52,340 bases of DNA, from assembly GCA_018066805.1 (NCBI GenBank), contig JAGPVX010000033.1, forward strand, positions 1 to 52,340, read 5' to 3'. The stretch comes from Paraperlucidibaca sp. GTDB taxonomy: Bacteria > Pseudomonadota > Gammaproteobacteria > Pseudomonadales > Moraxellaceae. This document shows, in pieces, positions 1-8,106 of the stretch (position 1 is the first letter of the stretch; every line of letters begins with the position of its first letter). Under the pieces are notes generated by a model. The model saw only the letters and a list, made by a program, of their open reading frames with translations. It ran no database searches and was not told the origin of the DNA. A program made the translations under genes and the position numbers.

Positions 1-89
1 CCAGAAGTAGTAATTTCAGCGTGAGCCATTGCGCCGACAGTCATTAAAGAAGCAGCGATAACAGCATGTGATAATTTGGTCAGTTTCAT
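1..89 (-). CDS. Exported protein, N-terminus only (possible TorF-type porin)
   Basis: Only the first 29 codons lie in the window. They encode a typical Sec signal peptide: MKLTKL, a hydrophobic stretch, then an AMAHA-type cleavage site. The ATG at 89 has a GGAG about 8 bases upstream. A sigma-54 promoter and NtrC-like sites lie upstream, so the gene is probably induced by nitrogen limitation. In pseudomonads and relatives, ubiK-yifB sits near glnK-amtB, and a TorF-family (PF09694) porin gene often heads that operon, so TorF is my best guess. That identity rests on context, since the visible residues show export and nothing more. Confidence 0.6.
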   Translation of the reverse strand, partial: MKLTKLSHAVIAASLMTVGAMAHAEITTS

Positions 90-157
90 GGTCAAACTCC
101 ATTCACTCTATTTAGGATGACTCGCGGTATTGATTCCACGATGTGCACGATAAACAT

Positions 158-173
158 TGCAGCTGCCGTGCCA
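158..173 (-). promoter_or_regulatory. Sigma-54 (RpoN) -24/-12 promoter
   Basis: Read on the minus strand, positions 173 to 158 give TGGCACGGCAGCTGCA. This matches the RpoN consensus TGGCACG-N4-TTGCW at all but one position, and the invariant GG and GC have exactly 10 bases between them. The predicted transcription start is near 147, giving a leader of about 58 bases before the ATG at 89. Confidence 0.75.
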
Positions 174-205
174 ACTTCACAAAACACATCTCAACGCGCT
201 TAGTT

Positions 206-223
206 TGCACCGCCAAAGCGGCA
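206..223. promoter_or_regulatory. Possible NtrC-like site, proximal
   Basis: TGCACCGCCAAAGCGGCA is a near-palindrome with TGC/GCA ends and an inner CCGC/GCGG stem. Its centre is about 67 bases upstream of the predicted sigma-54 start. It resembles the NtrC consensus (TGCAC...GTGCA) only in outline. Confidence 0.35.
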
Positions 224-288
224 TAAATACTGAGGTCGTAGCCACTAAATAGGCATAAACACTTGCCATATCTACCACTTCGTGGCTA

Positions 289-303
289 GCACCAAATTGG
301 TGC
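289..303. promoter_or_regulatory. NtrC-type enhancer site
   Basis: GCACCAAATTGGTGC has perfect GCACCA/TGGTGC arms around AAT, as in enterobacterial NtrC enhancers at glnA. Its centre lies about 149 bases upstream of the predicted sigma-54 start on the minus strand, a normal enhancer distance. The 90-418 gap holds this, the sigma-54 promoter, two more palindromes and the ubiK leader. Confidence 0.6.
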
Positions 304-328
304 AATGATGTGGCTACTCCTATTAGTT

Positions 329-363
329 GCACCGCTGCGCATCAAAATGATGCATAGCGGTGC
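329..363. repeat. Nested inverted repeat, possible second enhancer site
   Basis: The outer arms GCACCGCT (329-336) and AGCGGTGC (356-363) are perfect complements. Inside them GCATCA (339-344) and TGATGC (348-353) are also perfect complements around AAA. The outer arms carry the GCACC/GGTGC half-sites of NtrC boxes but are spaced more widely. The site lies about 200 bases upstream of the sigma-54 start and 56 bases before ubiK. Confidence 0.5.
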
Positions 364-418
364 GCTCGTCAGCACACCTAGCCATGCAGTAAACTCCGAC
401 ACATTAGGAGATAGACCC

Positions 419-679
419 ATGGCACACGAAACCTTAATTAATCGCCTCGGCCAACAGTTTGGCGAGCGCCTGCCGAGCAGCTTGCAGACTGCCCGTAGCG
501 AGCTTGAAGGCACGCTCAAAGGCTTATTGCGCGATGCCCTGTCGCGGATGGACTTGCTCACTCGCGATGAGTTCGATGTCCAGCAAACTTTGCTCGCTCG
601 CACGCGCAGCAAAGTAGACGCACTAGAAGCTCAGCTGCGTGAGCTCGAAGCACAGCTCACCGCCCTCGAAAAAAAATAA
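419..679 (+). CDS. ubiK: UbiK ubiquinone biosynthesis accessory factor
   Basis: An 86-residue, highly charged helical protein of the UbiK/YqiC family (formerly DUF526, BMFP). UbiK helps the aerobic Ubi enzymes make ubiquinone and associates with lipids and UbiJ. The sequence shows an amphipathic N-terminal helix (about residues 5-45) and a coiled coil at the end with repeated LEAQL and LTALE heptads (about 62-85), typical in length and order. I chose the ATG at 419 because AGGAG lies 8 bases upstream and family members start at this point. An in-frame ATG at 305 would add an unrelated 38-residue leader overlapping the palindromes. yifB follows 67 bases later. Confidence 0.9.
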   Translation: MAHETLINRLGQQFGERLPSSLQTARSELEGTLKGLLRDALSRMDLLTRDEFDVQQTLLARTRSKVDALEAQLRELEAQLTALEKK

Positions 680-712
680 CGCCCTCGACCTAGCGCTACG
701 GCAATGGCTGAG

Positions 713-737
713 CCATACCTATTGATAATAGGTATGG
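713..737 (+). repeat. Perfect hairpin overlapping the yifB ribosome-binding site
   Basis: CCATACCTATT (713-723) and AATAGGTATGG (727-737) are perfect 11-base complements around a 3-base loop. The last two G of the 3' arm are the first two bases of the GGAG (736-739) that serves the yifB ATG at 747. There is no T-run after it, so a terminator is unlikely. In RNA it could partly hide the ribosome-binding site; in DNA it could be an operator. Confidence 0.7.
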
Positions 738-746
738 AGAGCCGCC

Positions 747-2246
747 ATGGCCTTAGCCAGTGTCGACAGCCGCGCCAGCGTTGGCCTGCAATCGCCGGCG
801 GTGCGCATTGAAGTGCATTTATCAGCCGGACTACCGGGCTTAGCGATGGTCGGCATGCCGGAAGCCGGCGTGCGTGAAAGCAAAGATCGCGTGCGCTCAG
901 CCATCATTAATAGTGGCTTCACCTTTCCGCAACAGCGCATCACCATCAACCTTGCGCCGGCTGAGCTGCCAAAAGAAGGCGCACGCTTTGACTTAGCCAT
1001 AGCACTGGGTATTTTAGCCGCTAGCCAGCAATTACCTGAATCAGCGTTGAATCAGCTCTGCTGTGTTGGTGAGCTAGGCTTATCGGGTGACCTACGTGCG
1101 GTGCGCGGTGTCTTGTCTGATAGTTTGGCGTCCTTGCAGGCTGGCCAGCGTTTATTAGTTCCGCAAGCGAATGCATTGGAGGCAAGACTAGTCACGGAGG
1201 CACGAGTACTCTCAGCTGGCACATTAAGCTCGGTAGTGGAGTTTTTACGCGGCCAGCAAGATGCGGTCGAGCATGCGTCTCTGCCTGCGGTGATCTCACA
1301 TGATGCGGTATTTCGTCATGACCTAAGCCAAGTAAAAGGCCAGTTTGGCGCTCGCCGAGCGCTGGAAATAGCTGCCGCTGGTGGCCACTCATTGCTGCTG
1401 TATGGGCCGCCTGGCTCAGGTAAAACATTGCTGGCGAGCTGTTTACCGAGCATCTTGCCGCCGCTGAACTGCGAGCGACAGCTGCAAGTCACAGCACTGC
1501 ATTCACTGATAAATCATCCGCGCGAACTTTCTAGCCAGCCGCCTTTTCGTGCGCCGCATCACAGTGCAACACGGCCAGCGCTGATCGGTGGTGGCTCCGG
1601 CATACCGCGCCCCGGCGAGATTTCATTAGCTCATGCTGGCGTTTTATTTCTCGATGAGTTGCCAGAGTTTGACCGCCATGTGCTGGAGTCATTGCGCGAG
1701 CCACTAGAGTCCGGCGAGGTATGGATTGCTCGCGCCAAACATCAGCTCTGCTATCCCGCTCAGTTTCAGCTGATCGCCGCGATGAACCCCTGCCCTTGCG
1801 GCCATAAAGGCGCTAAACCCGACATCTGCCGCTGCACACCGGAGCAGACGGCGCGCTACGCTGGGCGCATATCTGGGCCATTGCTCGATCGGCTGGATTT
1901 ATCTATTCGTGTTGATGCGGTGCCACTGACATTGCTTCGGGCCAATAGTGCGCCGAGTGAGTGCAGTGCGGTGGTGCGTAAGCGTGTGATGACGGCTAGA
2001 GCACGGCAAGCGGCGCGCCAAGGTGATGTGTTAAATGCGAACTTGCCGGCAGCGGGACTGCAGACGCAACTAGACGTGAAAGCGAATGAGTTTTTGCAAA
2101 GCGTTGGCGAGCGGATGGCGCTGTCGGCGCGGGCGTATCATCGCGTATTGCGCGTGGCGCGAACGATTGCCGACCTAGAGGCAGCTGATGTGGTGAGTGC
2201 GGCGATAGTGGCCGAAGCACTGACCTATCGTCAGCGCCCGACCTAA
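747..2246 (+). CDS. yifB: YifB/ComM family Mg-chelatase-like AAA+ ATPase
   Basis: A full-length 499-residue YifB/ComM protein. The family has an N-terminal Lon-protease-like fold followed by an AAA+ Mg-chelatase module; ComM forms hexameric helicases that promote branch migration during natural transformation. Visible are the family N-terminus (VDSRASVGL, GLPGLAMVGMPE), INLAPAELPKEG near 67-79, Walker A GPPGSGKT at 220-227, Walker B VLFLDE at 299-304, and the cysteine-rich NPCPCGHKG...CRC at 348-363. The ATG at 747 matches E. coli YifB and has GGAG 7 bases upstream. A perfect hairpin at 713-737 covers part of that site. No other competence gene is visible nearby. Confidence 0.93.
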   Translation: MALASVDSRASVGLQSPAVRIEVHLSAGLPGLAMVGMPEAGVRESKDRVRSAIINSGFTFPQQRITINLAPAELPKEGARFDLAIALGILAASQQLPESALNQLCCVGELGLSGDLRAVRGVLSDSLASLQAGQRLLVPQANALEARLVTEARVLSAGTLSSVVEFLRGQQDAVEHASLPAVISHDAVFRHDLSQVKGQFGARRALEIAAAGGHSLLLYGPPGSGKTLLASCLPSILPPLNCERQLQVTALHSLINHPRELSSQPPFRAPHHSATRPALIGGGSGIPRPGEISLAHAGVLFLDELPEFDRHVLESLREPLESGEVWIARAKHQLCYPAQFQLIAAMNPCPCGHKGAKPDICRCTPEQTARYAGRISGPLLDRLDLSIRVDAVPLTLLRANSAPSECSAVVRKRVMTARARQAARQGDVLNANLPAAGLQTQLDVKANEFLQSVGERMALSARAYHRVLRVARTIADLEAADVVSAAIVAEALTYRQRPT

Positions 2247-2290
2247 GCGCTACCGGCTTAATAATGATTTATATAGCCTGCATGCCTGCT

Positions 2291-3487
2291 TCAGTGCCAG
2301 CGGAAAAACTCAGTCTCATCGGCTAAATAGCTACGAGACAGAACCATTTTATGAATCTCGCTAGCGCCGTCGACCAAACGCGCTTGGCGAGCGTAGCGAT
2401 ACACCCATTCCACCAACGTGTCTTTCGAATAGCCCTGTGCACCCAAGAGCTGAATGGCAGTATCGGCGGCCTTATGTAATGTATCTGCGACATGCACTTT
2501 TGCCATCGATACTTCTTTGCGAGCAAAGTCGCCTTGATCAAGCATCCAGGCAGCATTCATCGTGAGCAACCGACCGATATGAATGTCCATGGCGGCAGCG
2601 CCGAGCATCCATTGCACACCCTCATGCTCGGCCAAGGTAATGCCGAAGCTTTGGCGCTGGCGGATATATGCGCCGGCAATTTCTAAGCAACGTTTGCTCA
2701 ACCCAAGCCAGCGCATGCAATGCGTTAAGCGCGCTGGCCCCAAACGTATTTGCGTGACTTTGAGGCCATCGCCTACTTCCAATAAGCGCTGCTCGTCCGG
2801 AATCATCAGGCCGTCAAACACCAGCTCACAATGGCCGCCGTGCTCCTCGGGGCCCATGATGGCAATGCGCCGCTCAATGCGCCAACCAGGCGAGTCGGCA
2901 TCGAATAAAAATGCAGTCAGACCTTTGCGCTCATCATCGCTGGTGCGGGCAATCAAGATGAATGTCTGCGCACCCTCAGCACCTGTGATAAACCATTTAC
3001 GGCCAGTAATACGCCACTGATCACCAATTTTTTCAGCCTTGGTATAAGTCAGAGATGGATCAGAGCCACAGCCTTTCGGCTCGGTCATGGCGAAAGCCGA
3101 GCGCACTTTGCCATCGATAATTGGCTGCAACCAACGCTGCTTCAGCGCCTCGGTTTTCAGCACTTTATTCAGCACCTGCATATTGCCGTCATCAGGCGGG
3201 GCGCAGTTAAACACTACCGGCCCAAATGGCGAACGTGCCGCCTCTTCGTAAATTGCCGCCATGCCCACGTGATTTAAACCACGGCCACCGCGCGATTCGG
3301 GCATTTGAAAGGCCCACAATCCAGCGGCCTTGGCCTTAACGCGTAAGCCCGCCAGCACGGTCTCGTCGATGTTTTCATGGGCATCCATAAAGCCTTTTTG
3401 CGACTCCAACGGCAGCAATTCTTGACTGACAAAATCAGCTACTTGCTGGCGTAGCGCCTCGACTTCGGGGCTAAGCGTAAAGTCCAT
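2291..3487 (-). CDS. Acyl-CoA dehydrogenase family protein (ACAD10/11-like)
   Basis: A 398-residue flavoprotein of the acyl-CoA dehydrogenase fold: N-terminal helical domain, central beta domain with FAMTEPKGCGSDP and WFITGAEGA, and C-terminal helices with GAQGYSKDT. Members oxidise acyl-CoA thioesters to 2-enoyl-CoA with FAD. At the usual EGTxEI position the sequence reads DGASEIHK, so the expected catalytic Glu is Asp373, as is common in ACAD10/11-like members. It is the last gene of a four-gene minus-strand operon (DUF2236, P450, SDR, ACAD); its ATG shares one base with the SDR stop (TAATG). The acyl substrate is unknown. Confidence 0.88.
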   Translation of the reverse strand: MDFTLSPEVEALRQQVADFVSQELLPLESQKGFMDAHENIDETVLAGLRVKAKAAGLWAFQMPESRGGRGLNHVGMAAIYEEAARSPFGPVVFNCAPPDDGNMQVLNKVLKTEALKQRWLQPIIDGKVRSAFAMTEPKGCGSDPSLTYTKAEKIGDQWRITGRKWFITGAEGAQTFILIARTSDDERKGLTAFLFDADSPGWRIERRIAIMGPEEHGGHCELVFDGLMIPDEQRLLEVGDGLKVTQIRLGPARLTHCMRWLGLSKRCLEIAGAYIRQRQSFGITLAEHEGVQWMLGAAAMDIHIGRLLTMNAAWMLDQGDFARKEVSMAKVHVADTLHKAADTAIQLLGAQGYSKDTLVEWVYRYARQARLVDGASEIHKMVLSRSYLADETEFFRWH

Positions 3488-4317
3488 TAAAACGTACCGA
3501 CATAGAAGTCGCGCTGAATGTTTGCCGCTTGCGATGGATCGTTGGCATAGCCATCGAACTCAGTAACACCGACATGACGCAATGCAGTTTCATCAAGCCA
3601 ACAGACTTCACTCGCGAAACTCTCACGCTCGGTTAAAAGTGCATACGCAGCATCGGCCATAATGCTTGGTTTACGCGCCATAGCGAGACCCACTTCACCA
3701 GCGGTCAAACTAACAGCAGCAGTAGCAATCAATGTTGCCGGCCACAATGTACGGACTTGCACACCACGATTAGCGACCTCTTGCTGGAAGCCGAGACTTA
3801 ACAAAGTCATGGCGTATTTGGTACTCGTATACGGCGCGAAGGCACCCAGCCAGCCCGGGTCCAGGTTTATTGGAGGGCATAGGTTGAGCACCTGACCACC
3901 ACTTTTAAGCAGGTGCGGCAGGCATTCACGCATGGTAATCATAGGTGCGCGCGAGTTCAGCGCATGCATTAAGTCGTAATGCTTGGTTTGCGTCGCGGCG
4001 ATCGGCGTCACACCAATAAATCCAGCATTGTTCACCAGCACATCAATGCCACCAAAATGCTCAATTGTTTGCGCTATAGCGGCTACCAGCTGCGCCTCAT
4101 CACGAGCGTCGACAACTAATGCCAATGCTTGCCCGCCTGCAGCTTTAATCTCCTCAGCCACACTATGCACCGTGCCGGGCAAGCGCGCATGCGGTTGATC
4201 GGTCTTTGCTGCGATGACCACATTGGCTCCTTCGCGGGCAAAGCGCAGCGCGATTTCACGTCCAATACCACGGCTTCCACCCGTCATAAACAGCGTTTTT
4301 CCCTGCCATGCGCTCAT
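3487..4317 (-). CDS. SDR-family oxidoreductase, HSDL2-like
   Basis: A 276-residue NAD(P)-dependent short-chain dehydrogenase/reductase. The cofactor loop GGSRGIG is at 13-19, NNAG at 96-99 and the catalytic YxxxK pair at Tyr163/Lys167. The run VIAAKTDQPHARLPGT and LNLCPPINLDP are typical of the HSDL2-like subgroup, which is linked to peroxisomal fatty-acid metabolism in animals. The catalytic Ser of classical SDRs is not obvious; Cys147 stands where HSDL2 has Ser. The gene overlaps P450 upstream by ATGA and the acyl-CoA dehydrogenase downstream by one base, so the three are probably translationally coupled. It may oxidise an alcohol made by the P450 or act as a 3-hydroxyacyl-CoA dehydrogenase. 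Confidence 0.88.
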   Translation of the reverse strand: MSAWQGKTLFMTGGSRGIGREIALRFAREGANVVIAAKTDQPHARLPGTVHSVAEEIKAAGGQALALVVDARDEAQLVAAIAQTIEHFGGIDVLVNNAGFIGVTPIAATQTKHYDLMHALNSRAPMITMRECLPHLLKSGGQVLNLCPPINLDPGWLGAFAPYTSTKYAMTLLSLGFQQEVANRGVQVRTLWPATLIATAAVSLTAGEVGLAMARKPSIMADAAYALLTERESFASEVCWLDETALRHVGVTEFDGYANDPSQAANIQRDFYVGTF

Positions 4318-5684
4318 ACAGCACTCCTCATCTCAGATGTTTCTAATGTTTGCCACCGCACCGGCAAGCCATCGGCTGGCGTCGGCAATGACGTAAAATT
4401 GATCGGCATACGATAGCCCGAGGCGACTGACCAGCGATAGCGCCGCAGCAAATGATAAAGAATGGTCTTCACTTCCATCTCAGCAAAGTGCATGCCGATA
4501 CATTTATGCGCACCGCCGCCAAACGGCACGTACTGATACGGATGGCCTTTATGCTCGGCACGCTCAGGACTAAAGCGCTCAGGGTCAAATAGCTCGGGAT
4601 TGCGCCAATACTGTGGCAAATGATGCGTAACTAAAGGGCTGATAATCACATACGTTTTCGCCGGAATATCCATGCCGGCAAAATGGCAGGCCTTCTTTGT
4701 TCGTCGCGGTAGCACGTGTACCGGTGAAAGCAGCCGCAATGACTCGAAAAATACCTGCTGCATGAGCGGCAATGCAGCGAGGTCGTCATAGCTCAGCGTG
4801 TCTTTGTCTAATGCTTGAGCTTCCTCACGTAGACGCTCCTGCCACTCTGGGTATCGTGCCAAGTAGTAACTCATCGAGCTGAGTGCGATGGTGCTAGTGT
4901 CATGCGCAGCCATCATCAAGAAAATCATGTGATTAACGATATCTTGGTCTTGAAAGCCAATGCCGTCCTCATCCTCAGCACTAAGTAGATAGCTGAATAA
5001 ATCTGGCCCTAAATTGTCACGCTTGGAGGCGATACGCTGGCGAAAAAACTGCTCCAGTTCTTTCCGCGCCTGCAAACCACGATGCCAACGCCCGCCCGGC
5101 ACAGGGAAGCGCACCAAGGCCGTGCCAGCACGCACGCAATCGACAAAAGCATGGTTAATTCGGTCAGCCTCGGGGCCTAATTGCTCGCCCATAAACACTT
5201 GCGTGGCGATATCTAAAGTGAGCTCTTTCAACGCTGGATAGAGCTTAAAACGTTGGCGCGAATGCCAATTCGCGATGCCATTAAGCACCGCTTCATTCAT
5301 GCCCACGAGGTAAGCCTCCATGGCCGGACGCTTAAACGCCGCCTGCATAATGCCGCGATGTTGGCGATGCTCCATGCCATCGAGCAGCATGATGCCGCGA
5401 GTAAAAAATGGTCCAATAAATGGCGTCCACCCTTCGCCACTGGAAAAGACATTGCCTTCGTTTTTCAGCACAAAGGCGAGCGCATCGGGCCCACTTAAGG
5501 CCAATGAACTAATGCCTAATGCCTTCCCACGCACCACAGGACCATGGCGTAAGTGCATGTCGATGCCGCTGGAGATTGGTCGGAAAAAGAAGTTCAGCGT
5601 TTGCCCTAAGATCGGCAAGCCCTTAGCTTCAGGGATGCGCGAAAGCATGTCACGGCGCTCTCGCCGCTCAGCTAGCCAGCTCAT
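4314..5684 (-). CDS. Cytochrome P450
   Basis: A 456-residue soluble-type P450. Visible motifs: I-helix AAHDTST (259-265, the oxygen-activating Asp262-Thr263 pair), ExxR as ESLR (314-317), the PERF segment near 368-371, and the haem loop FGGGAHKCIG with Cys395 as the thiolate ligand. It lacks an N-terminal membrane anchor. P450s insert one oxygen atom into hydrophobic substrates using electrons from a ferredoxin/reductase pair; no ferredoxin gene is in this operon, so the partner must be elsewhere. It overlaps DUF2236 upstream and the SDR downstream by ATGA. The set suggests hydroxylation, oxidation and then acyl-CoA breakdown of a terpenoid, steroid or alkyl compound; the substrate is not readable from sequence. 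Confidence 0.93.
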   Translation of the reverse strand: MSWLAERRERRDMLSRIPEAKGLPILGQTLNFFFRPISSGIDMHLRHGPVVRGKALGISSLALSGPDALAFVLKNEGNVFSSGEGWTPFIGPFFTRGIMLLDGMEHRQHRGIMQAAFKRPAMEAYLVGMNEAVLNGIANWHSRQRFKLYPALKELTLDIATQVFMGEQLGPEADRINHAFVDCVRAGTALVRFPVPGGRWHRGLQARKELEQFFRQRIASKRDNLGPDLFSYLLSAEDEDGIGFQDQDIVNHMIFLMMAAHDTSTIALSSMSYYLARYPEWQERLREEAQALDKDTLSYDDLAALPLMQQVFFESLRLLSPVHVLPRRTKKACHFAGMDIPAKTYVIISPLVTHHLPQYWRNPELFDPERFSPERAEHKGHPYQYVPFGGGAHKCIGMHFAEMEVKTILYHLLRRYRWSVASGYRMPINFTSLPTPADGLPVRWQTLETSEMRSAV

Positions 5685-6949
5685 TTAGCCGCACTCATAT
5701 CGGCCTGCTTAGCCGCACTGCGTTGATGTGCCAACTCAGCATCAACAACTCCTGCTGGACGCTGACCAAGACTTTGCTTCATGGCAATTTTTTGTAGTTT
5801 TCGCCCACGTTTTTGCTGCGCCGCATGCCATCTGGGCCGCAAACGCTGCCCTGTATACAGCACAGTGCGTGGCAACAGTGTCAGTAAGGGAAACCACGGT
5901 TTGATATTACTAGGCAATCCAAGCTGCTGCATTTGCTCAGCGGTCAAAAAATAGCGGCTAATGCTTAAGTGAATTTGATAGGCCACTTTGCGACGCAGAT
6001 TCTCCTGCGTTAAAAAATGCCGCTCCAATGGCTCTTTCGATAAGGCCAGGCCCAGCTCACGACTCGTCCAGTCTGGCGGGCTCTGCGTCATCAAGGCCGC
6101 GTGCAATAACACCGCACCATCACGTTCGTTAAAGCGCAGCCAACGTGCATCGACACCCATCAGCCAGCAGGCGTAACTCCACAGCATCATCACCCCGCGA
6201 GATTCACGAGGCGTTGCCTGCACACCAAGCTTGCGCAGGCCACCGAGCATGACCACGCTAAAGCCCAAATAGGTCGCCGCCATATCGATCTGATTTAACG
6301 GCAGACCCCAGACCGAATGCTCCCAGTCAGCGCGCTTATCGAGCTGGCGGCGCACCACAGCGTGCACCATGCGTACTTGCAGTGTGGTGGCGAAGCCGGG
6401 GCCAAAGCGGCGAAGGCCATCTGGCTCAGTGCAATCCATCCACCATTTGCCAGTTTCGCCCACGCGCTGCGCCGTGCCTCGCGTTAGCGCACCGGTCATT
6501 ACTAAAGCTTGGTTAAAGCCCGATAATAAATAGCCGCCCATGAGCGCTAAGTCACGCATGACTTGCAATGCCGTTAGGCCTGCGCCGTGAATAAAACCCA
6601 TGCCCTCGTTGAGCAAGTCCCAATCTAGCCATTCCGGCTCGGCTTCGAGCACCGCAAAAAACACGCGTAATGGCTCGGGACAATCAGCAATACTATCGAC
6701 GCCTTTAGCAATGGCTTGCGCAAAAAGCTTACGCGCTGGCCCCATGCCATAACTCAGCATCCAGTCCAGCAATGCATCCATGGCGGGATCACCAGCCTGC
6801 AAATCCGCCACGGCGGCATCAAATTCAGGGCGTGTGGGCGCTAATTGGCGGCCCAGCATCATGCGCAACAAGAGCGGCGTTGGCCGCTGCGTTTTAGCAA
6901 AGGGACGAACACGGCTCGGTACGGTATTCGGCGCAGATGGTATCGACAT
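5681..6949 (-). CDS. DUF2236 (MpaB/Lcp-like) oxygenase
   Basis: A 422-residue protein of PF09995 (DUF2236, ER-bound oxygenase MpaB/B'/Lcp). Characterised members include latex-clearing protein Lcp, a haem b rubber oxygenase, and fungal MpaB, which cleaves a farnesyl chain. The motif QRVGETGKWW (from 161) and VRMVHAVVRRQ (from 192) put Arg162, Thr166 and His196 at the same spacing as the conserved Arg, Thr and axial His of Lcp. The position corresponding to the conserved Lcp Glu appears to be Asn146. No signal peptide is seen. It is the first gene of the four-gene operon and overlaps the P450 by ATGA. Its promoter region carries the palindrome at 6983-7004. Confidence 0.85.
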   Translation of the reverse strand: MSIPSAPNTVPSRVRPFAKTQRPTPLLLRMMLGRQLAPTRPEFDAAVADLQAGDPAMDALLDWMLSYGMGPARKLFAQAIAKGVDSIADCPEPLRVFFAVLEAEPEWLDWDLLNEGMGFIHGAGLTALQVMRDLALMGGYLLSGFNQALVMTGALTRGTAQRVGETGKWWMDCTEPDGLRRFGPGFATTLQVRMVHAVVRRQLDKRADWEHSVWGLPLNQIDMAATYLGFSVVMLGGLRKLGVQATPRESRGVMMLWSYACWLMGVDARWLRFNERDGAVLLHAALMTQSPPDWTSRELGLALSKEPLERHFLTQENLRRKVAYQIHLSISRYFLTAEQMQQLGLPSNIKPWFPLLTLLPRTVLYTGQRLRPRWHAAQQKRGRKLQKIAMKQSLGQRPAGVVDAELAHQRSAAKQADMSAAK

Positions 6950-6982
6950 GGCCTAACTCGCCTATTGGAAGTTCTCAACCAT

Positions 6983-7019
6983 AATGCGAAGTCTTATTCG
7001 CATTCAATTCGCATTTCAA
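6983..7019 (-). promoter_or_regulatory. Predicted promoter with palindromic operator for the DUF2236-P450 operon
   Basis: AATGCGAA (6983-6990) and TTCGCATT (6997-7004) form a perfect inverted repeat around six bases, and a third TTCGCAT half-site follows at 7008-7014. On the minus strand TTGAAA (7019-7014) and TAAGAC (6996-6991) form a 17-base-spaced promoter-like pair, with the weak -10 exactly in the centre of the palindrome. This layout fits a repressor that blocks RNA polymerase. No regulator gene is adjacent. Confidence 0.5.
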
Positions 7020-7106
7020 TGAGCTCTCGCAAGCACAAATAAAAACGCTGAATATTGGGCCACATAGGCTCTAAATATACAGCGGCGATGGATCAGACAT
7101 GAGAGG

Positions 7107-7134
7107 TTGTCAATTTGTTCCGACCGTGTATATT
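7107..7134 (+). promoter_or_regulatory. Predicted sigma-70 promoter for the PF10118 gene
   Basis: TTGTCA (7107-7112) and TATATT (7129-7134) are separated by 16 bases, with TG directly before the -10. Transcription would start near 7141, leaving about 25 bases before the ATG at 7166. This argues against the in-frame upstream start at 7115, which lies inside the promoter. Confidence 0.5.
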
Positions 7135-7165
7135 TAAAGCATTACCGACAAATGGTGAGTTAGCC

Positions 7166-7993
7166 ATGACATCCCAAGCAAAGATCCTCAACCAGGTTAA
7201 TCGCCCAACACCACGGCGCATGGACTTCGTCTTCGACGACAGTATTCCTATGGATTGGTTTGGCGGCAGCCCATTCAAAACCATGGTACTCACAGCGCTG
7301 TCGGCAACGTTCCCCGAGGGCGAGCGATTTTTTGTCGACTCCGTGCGTCACTATCAAAAGCGCGTTAGCCCCGATCTAGCCAAGCAAGTCAGCGGCTTTA
7401 TTGGCCAAGAAGCCCACCATGGCCGCGAACATACCGCTTTTAACGCATTCATGGGTCGCAAAGGCTTACCAATGGCTGAGATCGACGAGTTCGTGGAAAA
7501 AGGCATGAGGTTTATGCGCCGCAAGCTTTCACCCGAGCGTCAGCTGGCGATGACCTGTGCGCTGGAGCATTTCACCGCAATTCTCGCCGAGCTGGCGCTA
7601 GAAAACCCTGAGTTTTTCGGCCCTATGGATGAGCGTGTAAAGCCACTCTGGTACTGGCATGCCATTGAAGAAAGCGAACATAAAGCCGTCGCCTTTGATG
7701 TCTTCCAAGAACACGTTGGCAGCTACTGGATTCGTAGCTCACAAATGGTGATCAACTCCATCGAGTTCGCCTTCTTCTCTAGCTTTCACACCTATCAACT
7801 TCTCAAAGCTCGGGGCATTCAGCGCGACTGGAAAATGCATCGCGAAGGCCTGAAAGAGCTATTCGTTAAGCCCGGTTGGTTACGCAAAATGGGCAAAGCC
7901 TATTTGGCTTACTACAAGCCCAGCTTTCACCCCTGGCAGCGCGACACCACGCGCGCGATGAATCACTGGAAGGCTGTTTACGGCATCGAGTGA
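7166..7993 (+). CDS. PF10118 predicted metal-dependent hydrolase
   Basis: A 275-residue all-helical protein of PF10118 (Metal_hydrol). Its Glu/His motifs recur along the chain: GERFF near 52, QEAHHGREH at 81-89, a second LEHFTA, and WHAIEESEHKAVAFD. This spacing looks like a ferritin-type dimetal four-helix bundle, which I infer; the family's reaction is not firmly known. The genes are frequent in bacteria that use lipids, steroids or alkanes. I chose ATG 7166 (GGTGA 7 bases upstream, promoter just before). It is divergent from the DUF2236-P450 operon and may share its regulation. rep starts 113 bases downstream. Confidence 0.82.
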   Translation: MTSQAKILNQVNRPTPRRMDFVFDDSIPMDWFGGSPFKTMVLTALSATFPEGERFFVDSVRHYQKRVSPDLAKQVSGFIGQEAHHGREHTAFNAFMGRKGLPMAEIDEFVEKGMRFMRRKLSPERQLAMTCALEHFTAILAELALENPEFFGPMDERVKPLWYWHAIEESEHKAVAFDVFQEHVGSYWIRSSQMVINSIEFAFFSSFHTYQLLKARGIQRDWKMHREGLKELFVKPGWLRKMGKAYLAYYKPSFHPWQRDTTRAMNHWKAVYGIE

Positions 7994-8106
7994 TATCTGT
8001 CACCTATGCCAACCAGCCTCGCAGCCACTTTCGACAGCAAAGCGTAGAATAAGCAGCCCCAGCCCACTACACTATCGCCCCGCCGCCCAGCTGCTCGGAA
8101 GTGTGT

